From: Rossellomorea vietnamensis
Lineage (GTDB): Bacteria > Bacillota > Bacilli > Bacillales > Bacillaceae_B
DNA: 32,463 bases
Direction of reading: 5' to 3'
Assembly: GCF_001305855.1 (NCBI RefSeq)
Contig: NZ_LIXZ01000027.1
Span: 1-32,463 of the forward strand
Within the stretch, counting starts at the first letter, position 1; every line of letters starts with the position of its first letter. The notes beneath the pieces are model-generated. The model was not told the origin of the DNA and did not search any database. It saw only the letters and a list, made by a program, of their open reading frames with translations. The position numbers were made by a program, and so were the translations under genes. Shown piece after piece: positions 1 to 7,962 of the stretch.

Positions 1-47
<47 letters not shown>

Positions 48-69
48 CATTATAAAGCGGAGGCGGCTT

Positions 70-116
<47 letters not shown>

Positions 117-394
117 CATTATAAAGCGGAGGCGGCTTGAACAGAGACGACAAGCATTTCTGGGCAATCAGAAGAGGGTGCCTTTTACCCTCAGCTGATT
201 GAACTGAAATGACCTCGAGTCTCTAGCCGCCGGAGCTGGATTGCTGTCTACTTGTAATAGTAGATACAACATTGGTCGATATTCGGCTTTCTTGACATCA
301 ATTCTTTATCTAGTTTTCAGGGAATAAATTTTCATTTATCCCTTGATTTTCACACAAAATATTATATAATAATATTTGTCATTGTAAGCAATAT
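117..394 (+). other. 23S-5S internal transcribed spacer with a long irregular hairpin
   Basis: No gene is seen here. The spacer can fold into a long stem: ggcggct (131-137) pairs with agccgcc (225-231), agagac (143-148) with gtctct (219-224), caatcag (165-171) with ctgattg (195-201) and gagggt (174-179) with accctc (187-192). A second small hairpin (tctact/agtaga) lies near 250. The tatctagttttcaggga stretch near 308 resembles conserved Bacillus rRNA spacer sequence. The region just before 5S is very AT-rich. These are probably RNase processing structures. Confidence 0.6.
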
Positions 395-512
<118 letters not shown>

Positions 513-520
513 CAAATCAT

Positions 521-595
521 TCCGCAGTAGCTCAGTGGTAGAGCTATCGGCTGTTAACCGATCGGTCGCAAGTTCGAATCTTGCCTGCGGAGCCA
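521..595 (+). tRNA. tRNA-Asn (GTT)
   Basis: The acceptor stem tccgcag/ctgcgga closes a cloverleaf with anticodon GTT at 553-555 and an encoded CCA end. It starts only 8 nt after 5S. Confidence 0.95.
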
Positions 596-597
596 TT

Positions 598-670
598 GCT
601 TCCATAGCTCAGCAGGTAGAGTGCTTCCATGGTAAGGAAGAGGTCACCGGTTCGAGCCCGGTTGGAAGCT
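598..670 (+). tRNA. tRNA-Thr (GGT)
   Basis: The acceptor stem is gcttcca/tggaagc with discriminator T. The anticodon stem cttcc/ggaag holds GGT. The CCA end is not encoded (ttt follows), so it must be added after transcription. Confidence 0.93.
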
Positions 671-689
671 TTTATTTTTTTAATAAACC

Positions 690-764
690 GGCCCATTGGT
701 CAAGCGGTTAAGACACCGCCCTTTCACGGCGGTAACACGGGTTCGAATCCCGTATGGGTCACCA
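690..764 (+). tRNA. tRNA-Glu (TTC)
   Basis: The acceptor stem is ggcccat/atgggtc and the anticodon stem ccgcc/ggcgg holds TTC at 723-725. CCA is encoded. An AT-rich gap of 19 nt separates it from tRNA-Thr. Confidence 0.95.
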
Positions 765-804
765 AAGTTTTTTGCGAAAGCAAAATAATTTACCTTTACA
801 TAAC

Positions 805-880
805 GGAGGATTAGCTCAGCTGGGAGAGCATCTGCCTTACAAGCAGAGGGTCGGCGGTTCGATCCCGTCATCCTCCACCA
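805..880 (+). tRNA. tRNA-Val (TAC)
   Basis: The acceptor stem is ggaggat/atcctcc. Anticodon TAC is at 858-860 and CCA is encoded. It is flanked on both sides by short ttttgc/gcaaaa hairpins. Confidence 0.95.
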
Positions 881-977
881 AAGATTTTTGCGCCAGCAAA
901 ATATCTTTCCTTAAAATACCACAGTGATACAACTTACCATTAAGTAGTATTCATTCTAAAATAACCCAATTATATAT

Positions 978-1053
<76 letters not shown>

Positions 1054-1066
1054 TTGTTTTCTAGCT

Positions 1067-1150
1067 GGAGGGGTAGCGAAGTGGCTAAACGCGGCGGACT
1101 GTAAATCCGCTCCTTCGGGTTCGGCAGTTCGAATCTGCCCCCCTCCACCA
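1067..1150 (+). tRNA. tRNA-Tyr (GTA)
   Basis: This is a class II tRNA of 84 nt with a long variable arm (ctccttcgggttcgg region). Anticodon GTA is at 1101-1103, the acceptor stem is ggagggg/cccctcc and CCA is encoded. Confidence 0.95.
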
Positions 1151-1173
1151 TTTTGTATATTTCAGTGTAAAAT

Positions 1174-1199
1174 GGACATCCTATAAATGTCCCTTTTTT
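1174..1199 (+). terminator. Terminator-like hairpin inside the tRNA cluster
   Basis: The short stem ggacat/atgtcc is followed by a seven-T run. It lies between tRNA-Tyr and tRNA-Gln and has the form of a weak intrinsic terminator. It could lower expression of the last three tRNAs or act as a processing signal. No convincing promoter is seen before tRNA-Gln. Confidence 0.45.
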
Positions 1200-1218
1200 A
1201 TGCCATTCACGTAATTAT

Positions 1219-1293
1219 TGGGCTATAGCCAAGCGGTAAGGCATCGCACTTTGACTGCGACATGCGTTGGTTCGAATCCAGCTAGCCCAGCCA
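1219..1293 (+). tRNA. tRNA-Gln (TTG)
   Basis: The acceptor stem is tgggcta/tagccca. The anticodon stem tcgca/tgcga holds TTG at 1251-1253, and CCA is encoded. Confidence 0.95.
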
Positions 1294-1297
1294 TTAC

Positions 1298-1370
1298 GAG
1301 CCATTAGCTCAGTTGGTAGAGCATCTGACTTTTAATCAGAGGGTCGAAGGTTCGAATCCTTCATGGCTCA
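1298..1370 (+). tRNA. tRNA-Lys (TTT)
   Basis: The acceptor stem is gagccat/atggctc with discriminator A and anticodon TTT at 1331-1333. The bases after the discriminator are tca, so CCA is not encoded. Only 4 nt separate it from tRNA-Gln. Confidence 0.94.
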
Positions 1371-1414
1371 TCACACATTTTCTCACATCTTTTGGTGTGG
1401 GAATTTCTCTATAT

Positions 1415-1490
1415 GGGGCCTTAGCTCAGCTGGGAGAGCGCCTGCTTTGCACGCAGGAGGTCAGCGGTTCGATCCCGCTAGGCTCCACCA
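1415..1490 (+). tRNA. tRNA-Ala (TGC)
   Basis: The acceptor stem is ggggcct/aggctcc. Anticodon TGC is at 1448-1450 and CCA is encoded. It is the last tRNA of the operon and is followed by a palindromic hairpin (1491-1519). Confidence 0.95.
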
Positions 1491-1563
1491 TAGATATTTT
1501 GCATATGCAGAAATATCTATCCGCTAACGAAGCGAAAAAATCATCATACATACGACATGATTA

Positions 1564-1598
1564 GACCTTGAATCTTTTAGGAGATTCGAGGTTTTTTT
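1564..1598 (+). terminator. Terminator of the rRNA-tRNA operon
   Basis: The stem ccttgaatct/agattcgagg has one G-T pair and is followed directly by seven T residues. It closes the transcript after tRNA-Ala. Confidence 0.85.
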
Positions 1599-1673
1599 GT
1601 TTTAACTAATATTCTTACATCCCATCACCCAAAATCCCTCTGTCCACGCATATATATGCACAATCCTGTCCAG

Positions 1674-1703
1674 TTGAGTCATCGGTCCTACTAGGGATAC
1701 AAT
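1674..1703 (+). promoter_or_regulatory. Putative sigma-A promoter of rocF
   Basis: TTGAGT (1674-1679) and TACAAT (1698-1703) are 18 bp apart. The promoter is bracketed by an 8-bp perfect inverted repeat, tcctgtcc at 1664-1671 and ggacagga at 1706-1713, which could be an operator. Confidence 0.5.
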
Positions 1704-1741
1704 AGGGACAGGACGTAAATTTTGAATAGGGGGAATTTTTG

Positions 1742-2644
1742 ATGAAAAAAAATATTTCAATTATTGGTGTACCAATGGATTTAGGTCAAATGCGAAGAGG
1801 TGTGGACATGGGACCGAGTGCCATTCGCTATGCAGGTATCGTTGAGAGACTTGAGAATCTCGGATACGACATCAAAGATCTGGGTGATATCGAGATTGGT
1901 CAAGCTGAGCGTGTACATAATAATCCTGATACAAATTTACGTAATTTGAAAGCGGTTGCTGAAGCGAGTGAAACGCTTGCCGGTAAGGTGAATGATGTCA
2001 TTGGCAGCGGGGATTTCCCATTGATCTTTGGCGGGGATCACAGCATTGCGATTGGAACATTGGCAGGTGTTTCTCCTCATTATGAGAATTTAGGGGTGAT
2101 TTGGTATGACGCCCACGGTGATTTAAATACGGGAGATACGTCTCCGTCCGGAAATATCCATGGGATGCCGCTGGCAGTGAGCCTCGGTATCGGCCACGAG
2201 GAGTTAACTGCTATCGGGCAAAGTTCTCCAAAGATCAAGCCTGAGAACATCGTCATCATCGGAGCGCGTTCTTTAGATGATGGAGAAAGAGAGTTAATTA
2301 AGGAGAAAGGCATCAAAGTGTATACGATGCATGAAATCGACCGTCTGGGTATGACAAGGGTTATGGAAGAGTCCATTGATTACTTGAAGGGAAGAACGGA
2401 TGGAGTTCATCTATCACTTGATTTAGACGGGCTGGATCCAAGTGATGCCCCTGGAGTAGGAACCCCTGTCCTTGGAGGGATCAGCTACCGGGAGAGTCAT
2501 CTGGCGATGGAGATGCTTGAGGAATCCGGATTGATTACGTCTGCTGAATTCGTGGAGGTAAATCCTATCCTGGATGAGAAGAATAAAACGGCTACGGTTG
2601 CCGTTGCGTTAATGGGCTCTCTTTTTGGAGAAAAGTTACTATAA
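1742..2644 (+). CDS. rocF: Arginase
   Basis: Arginase hydrolyses L-arginine to ornithine and urea in the cytoplasm, the first step of the arginase route of arginine catabolism. The 300-residue protein has the manganese ligands of the ureohydrolase family: GGDH (His100), DAHGD (Asp123, His125, Asp127) and SLDLDGLDP (Asp227, Asp229). The SPSGNIHGMPLA segment after DAHGD separates arginases from agmatinases. I chose ATG 1742, 8 nt after an aggggga ribosome site; a TTG directly before it is less likely. It stands alone with its own promoter and a terminator-like hairpin after it. It is not in a rocDEF operon here; arginase beside sigW is a gene order I recall from other Bacillaceae. Confidence 0.93.
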   Translation: MKKNISIIGVPMDLGQMRRGVDMGPSAIRYAGIVERLENLGYDIKDLGDIEIGQAERVHNNPDTNLRNLKAVAEASETLAGKVNDVIGSGDFPLIFGGDHSIAIGTLAGVSPHYENLGVIWYDAHGDLNTGDTSPSGNIHGMPLAVSLGIGHEELTAIGQSSPKIKPENIVIIGARSLDDGERELIKEKGIKVYTMHEIDRLGMTRVMEESIDYLKGRTDGVHLSLDLDGLDPSDAPGVGTPVLGGISYRESHLAMEMLEESGLITSAEFVEVNPILDEKNKTATVAVALMGSLFGEKLL

Positions 2645-2647
2645 AAA

Positions 2648-2687
2648 AATTCAAAAAAGGCTGAAACCCTCTATGGGTTCCAGCCTT
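2648..2687. terminator. Bidirectional terminator between rocF and the Spo0E-like gene
   Basis: The stem aaggctg-aaccc / gggtt-cagcctt lies between two convergent genes. On the minus strand it is followed by a long T run (complement of the a-rich stretch 2643-2658), so it is strongest for the minus-strand gene. On the plus strand the T tract is weak. Confidence 0.75.
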
Positions 2688-2700
2688 CATCTATTTCCCT

Positions 2701-2862
2701 TCAATGGTGCTTGACCACTTGATATTGATTTAACAGATCGTCAAGACGAGTACTCAAATCAACTACTTGCTCATCGGCAAAGGAAGACTTTAATGCTAGT
2801 TCGACCATTTGGCGACGGCAGTCTTCAATTTGAAATAATAAATCATTCATTCTTCTCCTCAT
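2701..2862 (-). CDS. Spo0E-family aspartyl-phosphate phosphatase (53 aa)
   Basis: This small gene lies between rocF and sigW on the minus strand. The protein begins MRRRMNDLLFQIEDCRRQM and ends in LSTRLDDLLNQYQ. It has the length, two-helix pattern and S-x-x-LD-x-L-x-x-Y signature of Spo0E-like proteins, which dephosphorylate Spo0A~P and delay sporulation. A ggagg site precedes the ATG at 2862. The internal ATG at 2850 (MNDLLFQ) also has a gaggag site and is a possible alternative start. A terminator follows on the minus strand. Family assignment is fairly secure; the actual phospho-target is inferred. Spo0E, YisI and YnzD in B. subtilis act on Spo0A, but other members of the family have unknown targets. 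Confidence 0.8.
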   Translation of the reverse strand: MRRRMNDLLFQIEDCRRQMVELALKSSFADEQVVDLSTRLDDLLNQYQVVKHH

Positions 2863-2899
2863 TTCGAGATCCTCCCGCAATAGAAATATTAGTTCCTTT

Positions 2900-2925
2900 A
2901 TACCCCTTTTCTAATAAATGTAAAC
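2900..2925 (-). promoter_or_regulatory. Possible sigma-B-type promoter for the Spo0E-like gene
   Basis: Read on the minus strand, GTTTAC, 14 nt and GGGTAT match the sigma-B consensus (GTTTAA-N12-15-GGGTAT) in all but one position. The same stretch also reads as TTTACA-N16-TATAAA, a fair sigma-A promoter, so the sigma factor is uncertain. It lies 38 bp upstream of the ATG. Confidence 0.5.
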
Positions 2926-2968
2926 ACATTTCCCTAAAAATTTGTTAGGATAATAATATAAAAAAAAT

Positions 2969-2995
2969 TGAAACCTTTTGATAGGGTACTACGTA
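2969..2995 (+). promoter_or_regulatory. Sigma-W autoregulatory promoter
   Basis: TGAAAC (2969-2974) and CGTA (2992-2995) are 17 bp apart, the known ECF sigma-W promoter pattern. It directly precedes sigW, so sigW-rsiW should be autoregulated as in B. subtilis. Confidence 0.85.
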
Positions 2996-3029
2996 TATAA
3001 ATATAGCCGCATAGAGCGGAGGTTGTGAA

Positions 3030-3593
3030 ATGGAAGCGTTAGTGAATAAACGGATAAAACAAGTATTGAAAGGTGATCAAAATGCCTTTGCAGAATTGGT
3101 CGAGCTTTATAAAGATAAAGTGTTCCAAATTTGCTTCCGGATGCTTGGGAATCGTCATGAAGCAGAAGATATCGCGCAAGAGGCATTTATAAGAGCATAC
3201 GTAAATATTGAGACTTTTAATCAAAAGAGAAAGTTTTCAACCTGGCTGTTCAGAATTGCGACGAACCTTTGTATCGACCGGATCCGTAAGAAGAAGCCGG
3301 ATTACTTCCTGGATGCAGAGGTGTCAGGAACGGAAGGATTGACGATGTACTCACAGGTGGCTGCTGATGTTCAGCTTCCGGAAGATGAAGTGGAGAATAT
3401 GGAGTTGCAGGAGACCATACAGATAGAAATTTCCAAGTTACCGGAGAAATATCGTTCGGTCATCGTTTTAAAATACATTGAAGAGCTCCCGCTTCAAGAA
3501 ATCAGCGAAATCCTGGATTTACCGTTAGGAACGGTTAAAACGAGAGTACATAGAGGGCGGGAAGCCCTCAGAAAACAATTACGATCACTGTAG
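3030..3593 (+). CDS. sigW: ECF RNA polymerase sigma factor SigW
   Basis: SigW directs transcription of genes that protect the envelope against antimicrobial peptides, alkaline shock and cell-wall antibiotics. The 187-residue protein has the two ECF domains. Region 2 has AEDIAQEAFIRAY followed by the FSTWLFRIATNLCIDRIRKKK segment (~residues 69-90). Region 4 has LPEKYRSVIVLKYIEELPLQEIS and the helix-turn-helix LGTVKTRVHRGREALR near the C-terminus. The ATG at 3030 has a ggagg site 7 nt upstream. A sigma-W type promoter lies 35 bp before the start. The anti-sigma gene rsiW follows after a 15-bp gap, which fits a two-gene operon. Confidence 0.95.
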   Translation: MEALVNKRIKQVLKGDQNAFAELVELYKDKVFQICFRMLGNRHEAEDIAQEAFIRAYVNIETFNQKRKFSTWLFRIATNLCIDRIRKKKPDYFLDAEVSGTEGLTMYSQVAADVQLPEDEVENMELQETIQIEISKLPEKYRSVIVLKYIEELPLQEISEILDLPLGTVKTRVHRGREALRKQLRSL

Positions 3594-3608
3594 AGAGGGT
3601 GAGTGAAC

Positions 3609-4238
3609 ATGAAGCCTTGTCCTGAAGAAATCATCGACTATATGCACGATTATTTAGATGGAGACTTAAATAGGGAAAAAGAGGAAACGCTGAAACATCA
3701 TTTGCAGGAATGCAGCGAGTGTCAGCATCATTTTCATGAATTGAAAAAAGCGATTGCGTTTGTACAAAGCACATCTCATATCAGTGCTTCTGCTGACTTT
3801 ACAGATAAAGTCATGGCGGGATTACCGAAAGAGAAGAAGAAGGTAGGGGTACAAAGGTGGTTCCGTCACCATCCGCTACTTACGGCTGCGGCTCTGTTCC
3901 TGTTCTTTATGACAGGAAGTTTCCTTACCTCCTGGAATGATGAAGACTTCTCATTTACGAAAAATACTAAATTAGTCGTTCAGGATCATACGGTTGTCGT
4001 ACCTCAAGGGGAAGTCGTAAAGGGTGATCTGACCGTCCGGAATGGTGATGTGAAAATAGAAGGAAAAGTCACAGGGAACGTGACCGTCATCAACGGTAAG
4101 CAATATTTGGCTTCTGCAGGCAGTGTGACAGGAGAGATCCATGAAATCGATGAGGCGTTTGAGTGGCTTTGGTACCAGATCAAAAAAGGGGCTAAAGACA
4201 CGTTGGATTGGGGAAATTCGCAACTTGAAGAAAAGTAG
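3609..4238 (+). CDS. rsiW: Anti-sigma-W factor RsiW
   Basis: RsiW is a membrane anti-sigma factor that holds SigW until it is cleaved stepwise (PrsW, then RasP) under envelope stress. The cytoplasmic part has the zinc-binding anti-sigma motif H-x3-C-x2-C (His31, Cys35, Cys38) plus Cys4. One transmembrane segment lies at about residues 89-107 (LLTAAALFLFFMTGSFL). The outer part (~100 residues) carries repeated charged beta-like segments (VRNGDVKIEGKVTGNVTV), a small bactofilin-like or polymer-forming pattern. I preferred ATG 3609, since the gagggtga site is well spaced for it; an in-frame GTG at 3603 is too close. The protein is 209 residues, near the usual size. Confidence 0.92.
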   Translation: MKPCPEEIIDYMHDYLDGDLNREKEETLKHHLQECSECQHHFHELKKAIAFVQSTSHISASADFTDKVMAGLPKEKKKVGVQRWFRHHPLLTAAALFLFFMTGSFLTSWNDEDFSFTKNTKLVVQDHTVVVPQGEVVKGDLTVRNGDVKIEGKVTGNVTVINGKQYLASAGSVTGEIHEIDEAFEWLWYQIKKGAKDTLDWGNSQLEEK

Positions 4239-4281
4239 GATAAAATAGAGGGGATGGAATGTAAGGTCCGTCCCTAAAGGG

Positions 4282-4313
4282 CTGACACTTGTGATGTTCG
4301 TGTCAGTTTTTTT
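4282..4313 (+). terminator. Terminator of sigW-rsiW
   Basis: The stem ctgacac/gtgtcag with an 11-nt loop is followed by seven T residues. Confidence 0.85.
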
Positions 4314-4391
4314 ATGCAAAAACGTGAGTTTATGAATAGAAAAGAAAGAATCATGAAGCCGTGGGTGTCTTTCATTTGACAGTGATAAATA

Positions 4392-4400
4392 TGCTATAAT
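4392..4400 (+). promoter_or_regulatory. Putative extended -10 promoter of cdaA-cdaR-glmM
   Basis: TGC-TATAAT (4392-4400) is a perfect extended -10 element. A perfect TTGACA at 4376-4381 lies only 13 bp upstream, too close to serve with it, so recognition probably relies on the extended -10 or on a weak -35 (tttcat, 4370-4375). A small hairpin (aagcc...ggctt, about 4421-4440) lies in the leader. Confidence 0.55.
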
Positions 4401-4472
4401 AGGAACGTTACGAAAATGGAGAAGCCACACATGGCGGCTTACGCTTTCGATTAAGCTATTGGAGGATGTAAT

Positions 4473-5309
4473 ATGCCGTTTATCGATATTTTTTCGGATT
4501 ACTCCGCGCTGGATTATGTCTCTGATATAGTAGATATACTCGTTGTATGGTTTGTAATCTATAAACTGATCATGCTGATAAAAGGAACGAAAGCAGTACA
4601 ATTATTAAAAGGTATTTTTGTCATCATCATTGTAAGGGGCCTGAGTAGTATCTTTGGTCTCGATACACTGGGGTGGATGATGGAACAAGCCCTCACATGG
4701 GGGTTCCTTGCGATCATCATCATCTTCCAGCCTGAACTCCGCCGGGCCCTCGAACAGCTTGGCCGGGGCCGCTTGTTCTCAAGGACAGGTATGCAGGAGG
4801 AAGAAGAGCAGGAGCAGATGATTGAATCCATGACAAAAGCCGTAAGCTATATGGCAAAGCGCCGGATCGGGGCCCTCCTTACTCTTGAGAGGGAAACGGG
4901 GATGAGTGATTATATTGAAACAGGTATACCCCTTGATGCGAAAATCTCGTCCCAGCTGCTCATTAATATCTTCATCCCGAATACACCACTCCATGATGGA
5001 GCGGTGATTGTGCAGAAGAATCAAATCGCAGCCGCTGCGTGCTATCTTCCGTTGTCAGAAAGTCCTTTCATCTCTAAGGAACTGGGAACGAGGCACAGAG
5101 CCGCACTTGGTGTCAGTGAAGTGACAGACAGCATCACCATCGTTGTATCGGAAGAAACGGGAGCTATCTCCATTACGAAGAATGGGGAGTTGCATCGCGA
5201 CCTCTCTCTGGAGCGCTTCAGGGAAATTCTTACGTTAGAACTCATTGGCGATAAGACGAATGCTTCCTCGACAAAATGGAGCTTTAGGGGGAAGAAAGAA
5301 AATGGATAA
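4473..5309 (+). CDS. cdaA: Diadenylate cyclase CdaA (c-di-AMP synthase)
   Basis: CdaA joins two ATP molecules into cyclic di-AMP, which controls potassium and osmolyte uptake and wall homeostasis. The protein has three N-terminal membrane segments (about residues 18-35, 43-60 and 72-86), a short coiled-coil linker rich in Glu and Gln (108-120), and the DAC domain. The catalytic DGA motif is at 175-177 (LHDGAVIV) and the RHR motif at 207-209 (GTRHRAALG). Length (278) is normal. The ATG has ggagg 7 nt upstream. It overlaps cdaR by 8 bp, and with cdaR and glmM forms the conserved cdaA-cdaR-glmM operon, in which CdaR and GlmM bind and modulate the cyclase. Confidence 0.96.
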   Translation: MPFIDIFSDYSALDYVSDIVDILVVWFVIYKLIMLIKGTKAVQLLKGIFVIIIVRGLSSIFGLDTLGWMMEQALTWGFLAIIIIFQPELRRALEQLGRGRLFSRTGMQEEEEQEQMIESMTKAVSYMAKRRIGALLTLERETGMSDYIETGIPLDAKISSQLLINIFIPNTPLHDGAVIVQKNQIAAAACYLPLSESPFISKELGTRHRAALGVSEVTDSITIVVSEETGAISITKNGELHRDLSLERFREILTLELIGDKTNASSTKWSFRGKKENG

Positions 5310-6543
5310 ATTCATGGAAAGCCGTTGGTTCATGCGCATCGTCGGACTCATGTTAGCCTTCATTCTTTATCTATCCGTGAACTTTGACGATATTCAGAAG
5401 ACGGCCAACAATAGTAATGGAACGTCCCAGGATGCGATTGAAACGATTCAGGATGTCCCGCTTGAAGTCTTCTATGATAGTGAGAATTTGGAAGTGTCAG
5501 GTTTGCCGGATACGGTGAATGTGACCGTAGAAGGGCCTAAAGCTGTTGTACAGCAAACGAAAACCTTGAAGGACTTCCAAGTGTATGTGGACTTAAATGA
5601 TATCGGGATCGGTGAACATCAAGTAGAAATCCAGATTCAAAATATTTCAGATAAATTAAAAGTGAAGTTTGATCCTCAATTTGCCAATATTTCCGTACAG
5701 GAAAAGGTCACGGAAGAATTCACAGTCGAACCTAAATTCAATGAGAGTATTCTATCGAATGGATATGAGGCAGAAGGGCTGGCCGTTGATCCGAAATCTG
5801 TGAAGGTGACAGGCTCGAAGGATGAGGTAGAGCGGATTGCCTATGTGATTGCAACACTTGATGTAGACGAAGAGATCAATGAAAATGTGACCAGGGAAGC
5901 CAGGGTGCAGGTGCTTGACCGTGAATACAACAAACTGGATGTCCAGATAGATCCTGAAGTGGTTGATGTGACCGTGTCAGTTGTGAATCCGAGTAAGGCC
6001 GTACCAGTCACCATTAAACAAAAGGGAAGCCTTCCGAAGGGTACTACCCTTGAGTCGATTTCAGTAGAACCTAAAGAGGCAACGGTCTTTGGAAGGCAGG
6101 ATGTACTCGACACAGTGGAAGAACTCCTGGCAGAAGTCGATCTTTCCAAGATCACGAAGGATTCGACCATTACTGTGCCACTCGCCCTCCAGGATGGATT
6201 GAATAAAGTGGCTCCCGAAGAAGTGAAAGTCACGGTCGATGTAAACACAACCGAGGAAAAAAGCTTATCTGGAATCGAAATCAAACCTGAAGGATTGGCT
6301 GACGATTATGAATATACCATCATGGAACCGGAAAACGGTGTAGTGGATGTGGCACTGAAAGGTGAGAACGAGGAAGTGAGTAATGTTAAGAAAGAGGATT
6401 TCTCACTCGCTCTCGATCTTACAGGGCTCGAACCCGGAGAACATGAGGTAGAAATAGAAGCAGATGGGCCTGAGAATGTTGAATGGACCCTCTCGCAAAA
6501 AAAGGTAAAAGTAGAAATCAAAGAAAAGAACACATCAGCATAA
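5302..6543 (+). CDS. cdaR: CdaA regulatory protein CdaR (YbbR domains)
   Basis: CdaR is a membrane-anchored protein with extracellular YbbR domains that modulates the CdaA cyclase. It has one N-terminal membrane segment (about residues 10-28, [17 protein letters not shown]) and a long outer part of beta-rich repeats. Recurring units such as [20 protein letters not shown] and [17 protein letters not shown] suggest four YbbR repeats. I placed the start at ATG 5302, with taggggg about 9 nt upstream; the reading frame is open further 5' but that part lies inside cdaA. The protein is 413 residues with an acidic C-terminus. Translational coupling to cdaA is likely from the 8-bp overlap. Confidence 0.93.
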   Translation: MDKFMESRWFMRIVGLMLAFILYLSVNFDDIQKTANNSNGTSQDAIETIQDVPLEVFYDSENLEVSGLPDTVNVTVEGPKAVVQQTKTLKDFQVYVDLNDIGIGEHQVEIQIQNISDKLKVKFDPQFANISVQEKVTEEFTVEPKFNESILSNGYEAEGLAVDPKSVKVTGSKDEVERIAYVIATLDVDEEINENVTREARVQVLDREYNKLDVQIDPEVVDVTVSVVNPSKAVPVTIKQKGSLPKGTTLESISVEPKEATVFGRQDVLDTVEELLAEVDLSKITKDSTITVPLALQDGLNKVAPEEVKVTVDVNTTEEKSLSGIEIKPEGLADDYEYTIMEPENGVVDVALKGENEEVSNVKKEDFSLALDLTGLEPGEHEVEIEADGPENVEWTLSQKKVKVEIKEKNTSA

Positions 6544-6568
6544 GAGCTGTGAAAAGGAGAGAATGACA

Positions 6569-7918
6569 ATGGGTAAGTATTTTGGAACGGATGGAGTAAG
6601 AGGTGTAGCGAATACAGAATTGACACCGGAATTAGCATTTAAGCTCGGACGATTTGGTGGATATGTTCTGACAAAGGATGCTACACGTCCCAAAATATTG
6701 ATTGGACGGGATACCCGGATTTCCGGACATATGCTGGAAGGGGCTCTTGTAGCGGGACTTCTTTCAATAGGTGCTGAAGTGATGCGCTTAGGAGTGATTT
6801 CAACTCCTGGTGTCGCTTATTTAACGAAGGCGCTTGGAGCTCAGGCAGGGGTCATGATTTCAGCTTCTCATAACCCGGTAGCCGATAACGGAATTAAATT
6901 CTTCGGCCCGGATGGCTTCAAGCTTTCCGATGACCAGGAAAGTGAAATTGAAGATCTGTTGGATCAAACCGCTGACGGGCTTCCCCGTCCGACCGGCGCG
7001 GACCTTGGGCAGGTAAGTGACTATTTCGAAGGCGGTCAGAAGTATCTGCAGTATTTAAAACAATCAGTAGATGAGGATTTCGATGGTTTACATATTGCGT
7101 TAGATTGTGCACACGGTGCTACATCCGCTCTTGCCACTCACCTGTTTGCTGATCTGGATGCCGATATTTCCACAATGGGAGCATCCCCGAATGGATTGAA
7201 CATCAATGAAGGTGTCGGATCCACTCACCCGGAAACATTGGCTGAGATGGTAAAAGAAAAAGGTGCGGATCTTGGACTTGCCTTTGATGGAGATGGAGAT
7301 CGGATCATCGCCATTGATGAGCACGGTCAGATCGTCGACGGCGATCAGATCATGTACATCTGCGGCAAGTACTTAAAATCACAAGGGCAATTAAAACAAT
7401 CTACAGTCGTATCTACGGTGATGAGTAACCTAGGGTTCCATAAAGGACTTGAAGAGAATGGCATCCAAAGCATCCAGACAGCCGTGGGGGATCGCTATGT
7501 CGTGGAAGAAATGAAGAAAAACGGCTATACACTCGGCGGTGAGCAGTCAGGCCATATCATCTTCCTGGATTACAATACGACAGGGGACGGCCTTTTAACA
7601 GGCATTCAGCTTGTGAACATCATGAAGGTGACGGGTAAATCACTATCCGAACTTGCCGGGGAGATGCAGAAGTTCCCTCAGAAGCTTGTGAATGTACGAG
7701 TGACGGATAAGCACCATGTCACGGATAACGAAACGGTGAAAACCGTCATTCAAAAGGTGGAAGAAGAAATGAACGGAAATGGCCGTATTCTTGTACGTCC
7801 TTCCGGAACAGAACCATTGGTGCGTGTAATGGCGGAAGCACCTACTGAAGAACTTTGTGAGCGGTACGTAAATGAAATCGTACAGGTCGTCGACCAGGAA
7901 ATGGGTCTGAACGAATAG
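6569..7918 (+). CDS. glmM: Phosphoglucosamine mutase GlmM
   Basis: GlmM converts glucosamine-6-phosphate to glucosamine-1-phosphate, between GlmS and GlmU on the route to UDP-GlcNAc for peptidoglycan and exopolysaccharide. The 449-residue protein begins [12 protein letters not shown]. The phosphoserine loop is SASHNP with Ser100. The magnesium loop DGDGDR has Asp240, Asp242 and Asp244. The sugar-binding GGEQSGH and the C-terminal phosphate loop RPSGTEP are present. ATG 6569 fits both the family N-terminus and the aaaggaga site; the ATG at 6563 is too close to it. In related bacteria GlmM binds CdaA and lowers c-di-AMP synthesis, which explains the operon. Confidence 0.96.
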   Translation: MGKYFGTDGVRGVANTELTPELAFKLGRFGGYVLTKDATRPKILIGRDTRISGHMLEGALVAGLLSIGAEVMRLGVISTPGVAYLTKALGAQAGVMISASHNPVADNGIKFFGPDGFKLSDDQESEIEDLLDQTADGLPRPTGADLGQVSDYFEGGQKYLQYLKQSVDEDFDGLHIALDCAHGATSALATHLFADLDADISTMGASPNGLNINEGVGSTHPETLAEMVKEKGADLGLAFDGDGDRIIAIDEHGQIVDGDQIMYICGKYLKSQGQLKQSTVVSTVMSNLGFHKGLEENGIQSIQTAVGDRYVVEEMKKNGYTLGGEQSGHIIFLDYNTTGDGLLTGIQLVNIMKVTGKSLSELAGEMQKFPQKLVNVRVTDKHHVTDNETVKTVIQKVEEEMNGNGRILVRPSGTEPLVRVMAEAPTEELCERYVNEIVQVVDQEMGLNE

Positions 7919-7928
7919 TTGATTTTTC

Positions 7929-7962
7929 ATGCACAAGGGGTCAATACGTGTCTCTTGTGCAT
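7929..7962 (+). terminator. Hairpin after glmM (weak terminator or 3'-end stem)
   Basis: A perfect 9-bp stem, atgcacaag/cttgtgcat, starts 10 nt after the glmM stop. The following bases (atttaatt) are only partly T-rich, so termination may be incomplete. Confidence 0.5.

Noticed and set aside
1313..1564. Open frame over tRNA-Lys and tRNA-Ala
   Set aside because: The translated residues are conserved tRNA sequence in a chance frame; no ribosome site precedes it.
3609..4238. Possible bactofilin-like function of the RsiW outer part
   Set aside because: The repeated VKIEGKVTGNVTV-type segment is a common feature of RsiW homologues and the ZAS motif and sigW context decide the assignment.
4376..4400. 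TTGACA plus TATAAT as a classical promoter for cdaA
   Set aside because: The two boxes are only 13 bp apart, too close for sigma-A; I reported only the extended -10.
3972..4601. Minus-strand open frame of 209 codons opposite rsiW and cdaA
   Set aside because: It is antisense to two clearly identified genes, has no recognisable protein motif and crosses the sigW-rsiW terminator and the cdaA promoter.
5841..6284. Minus-strand open frame of 147 codons opposite cdaR
   Set aside because: Its Ser/Thr-rich translation is the usual antisense shadow of a Glu/Asp/Val-rich gene.
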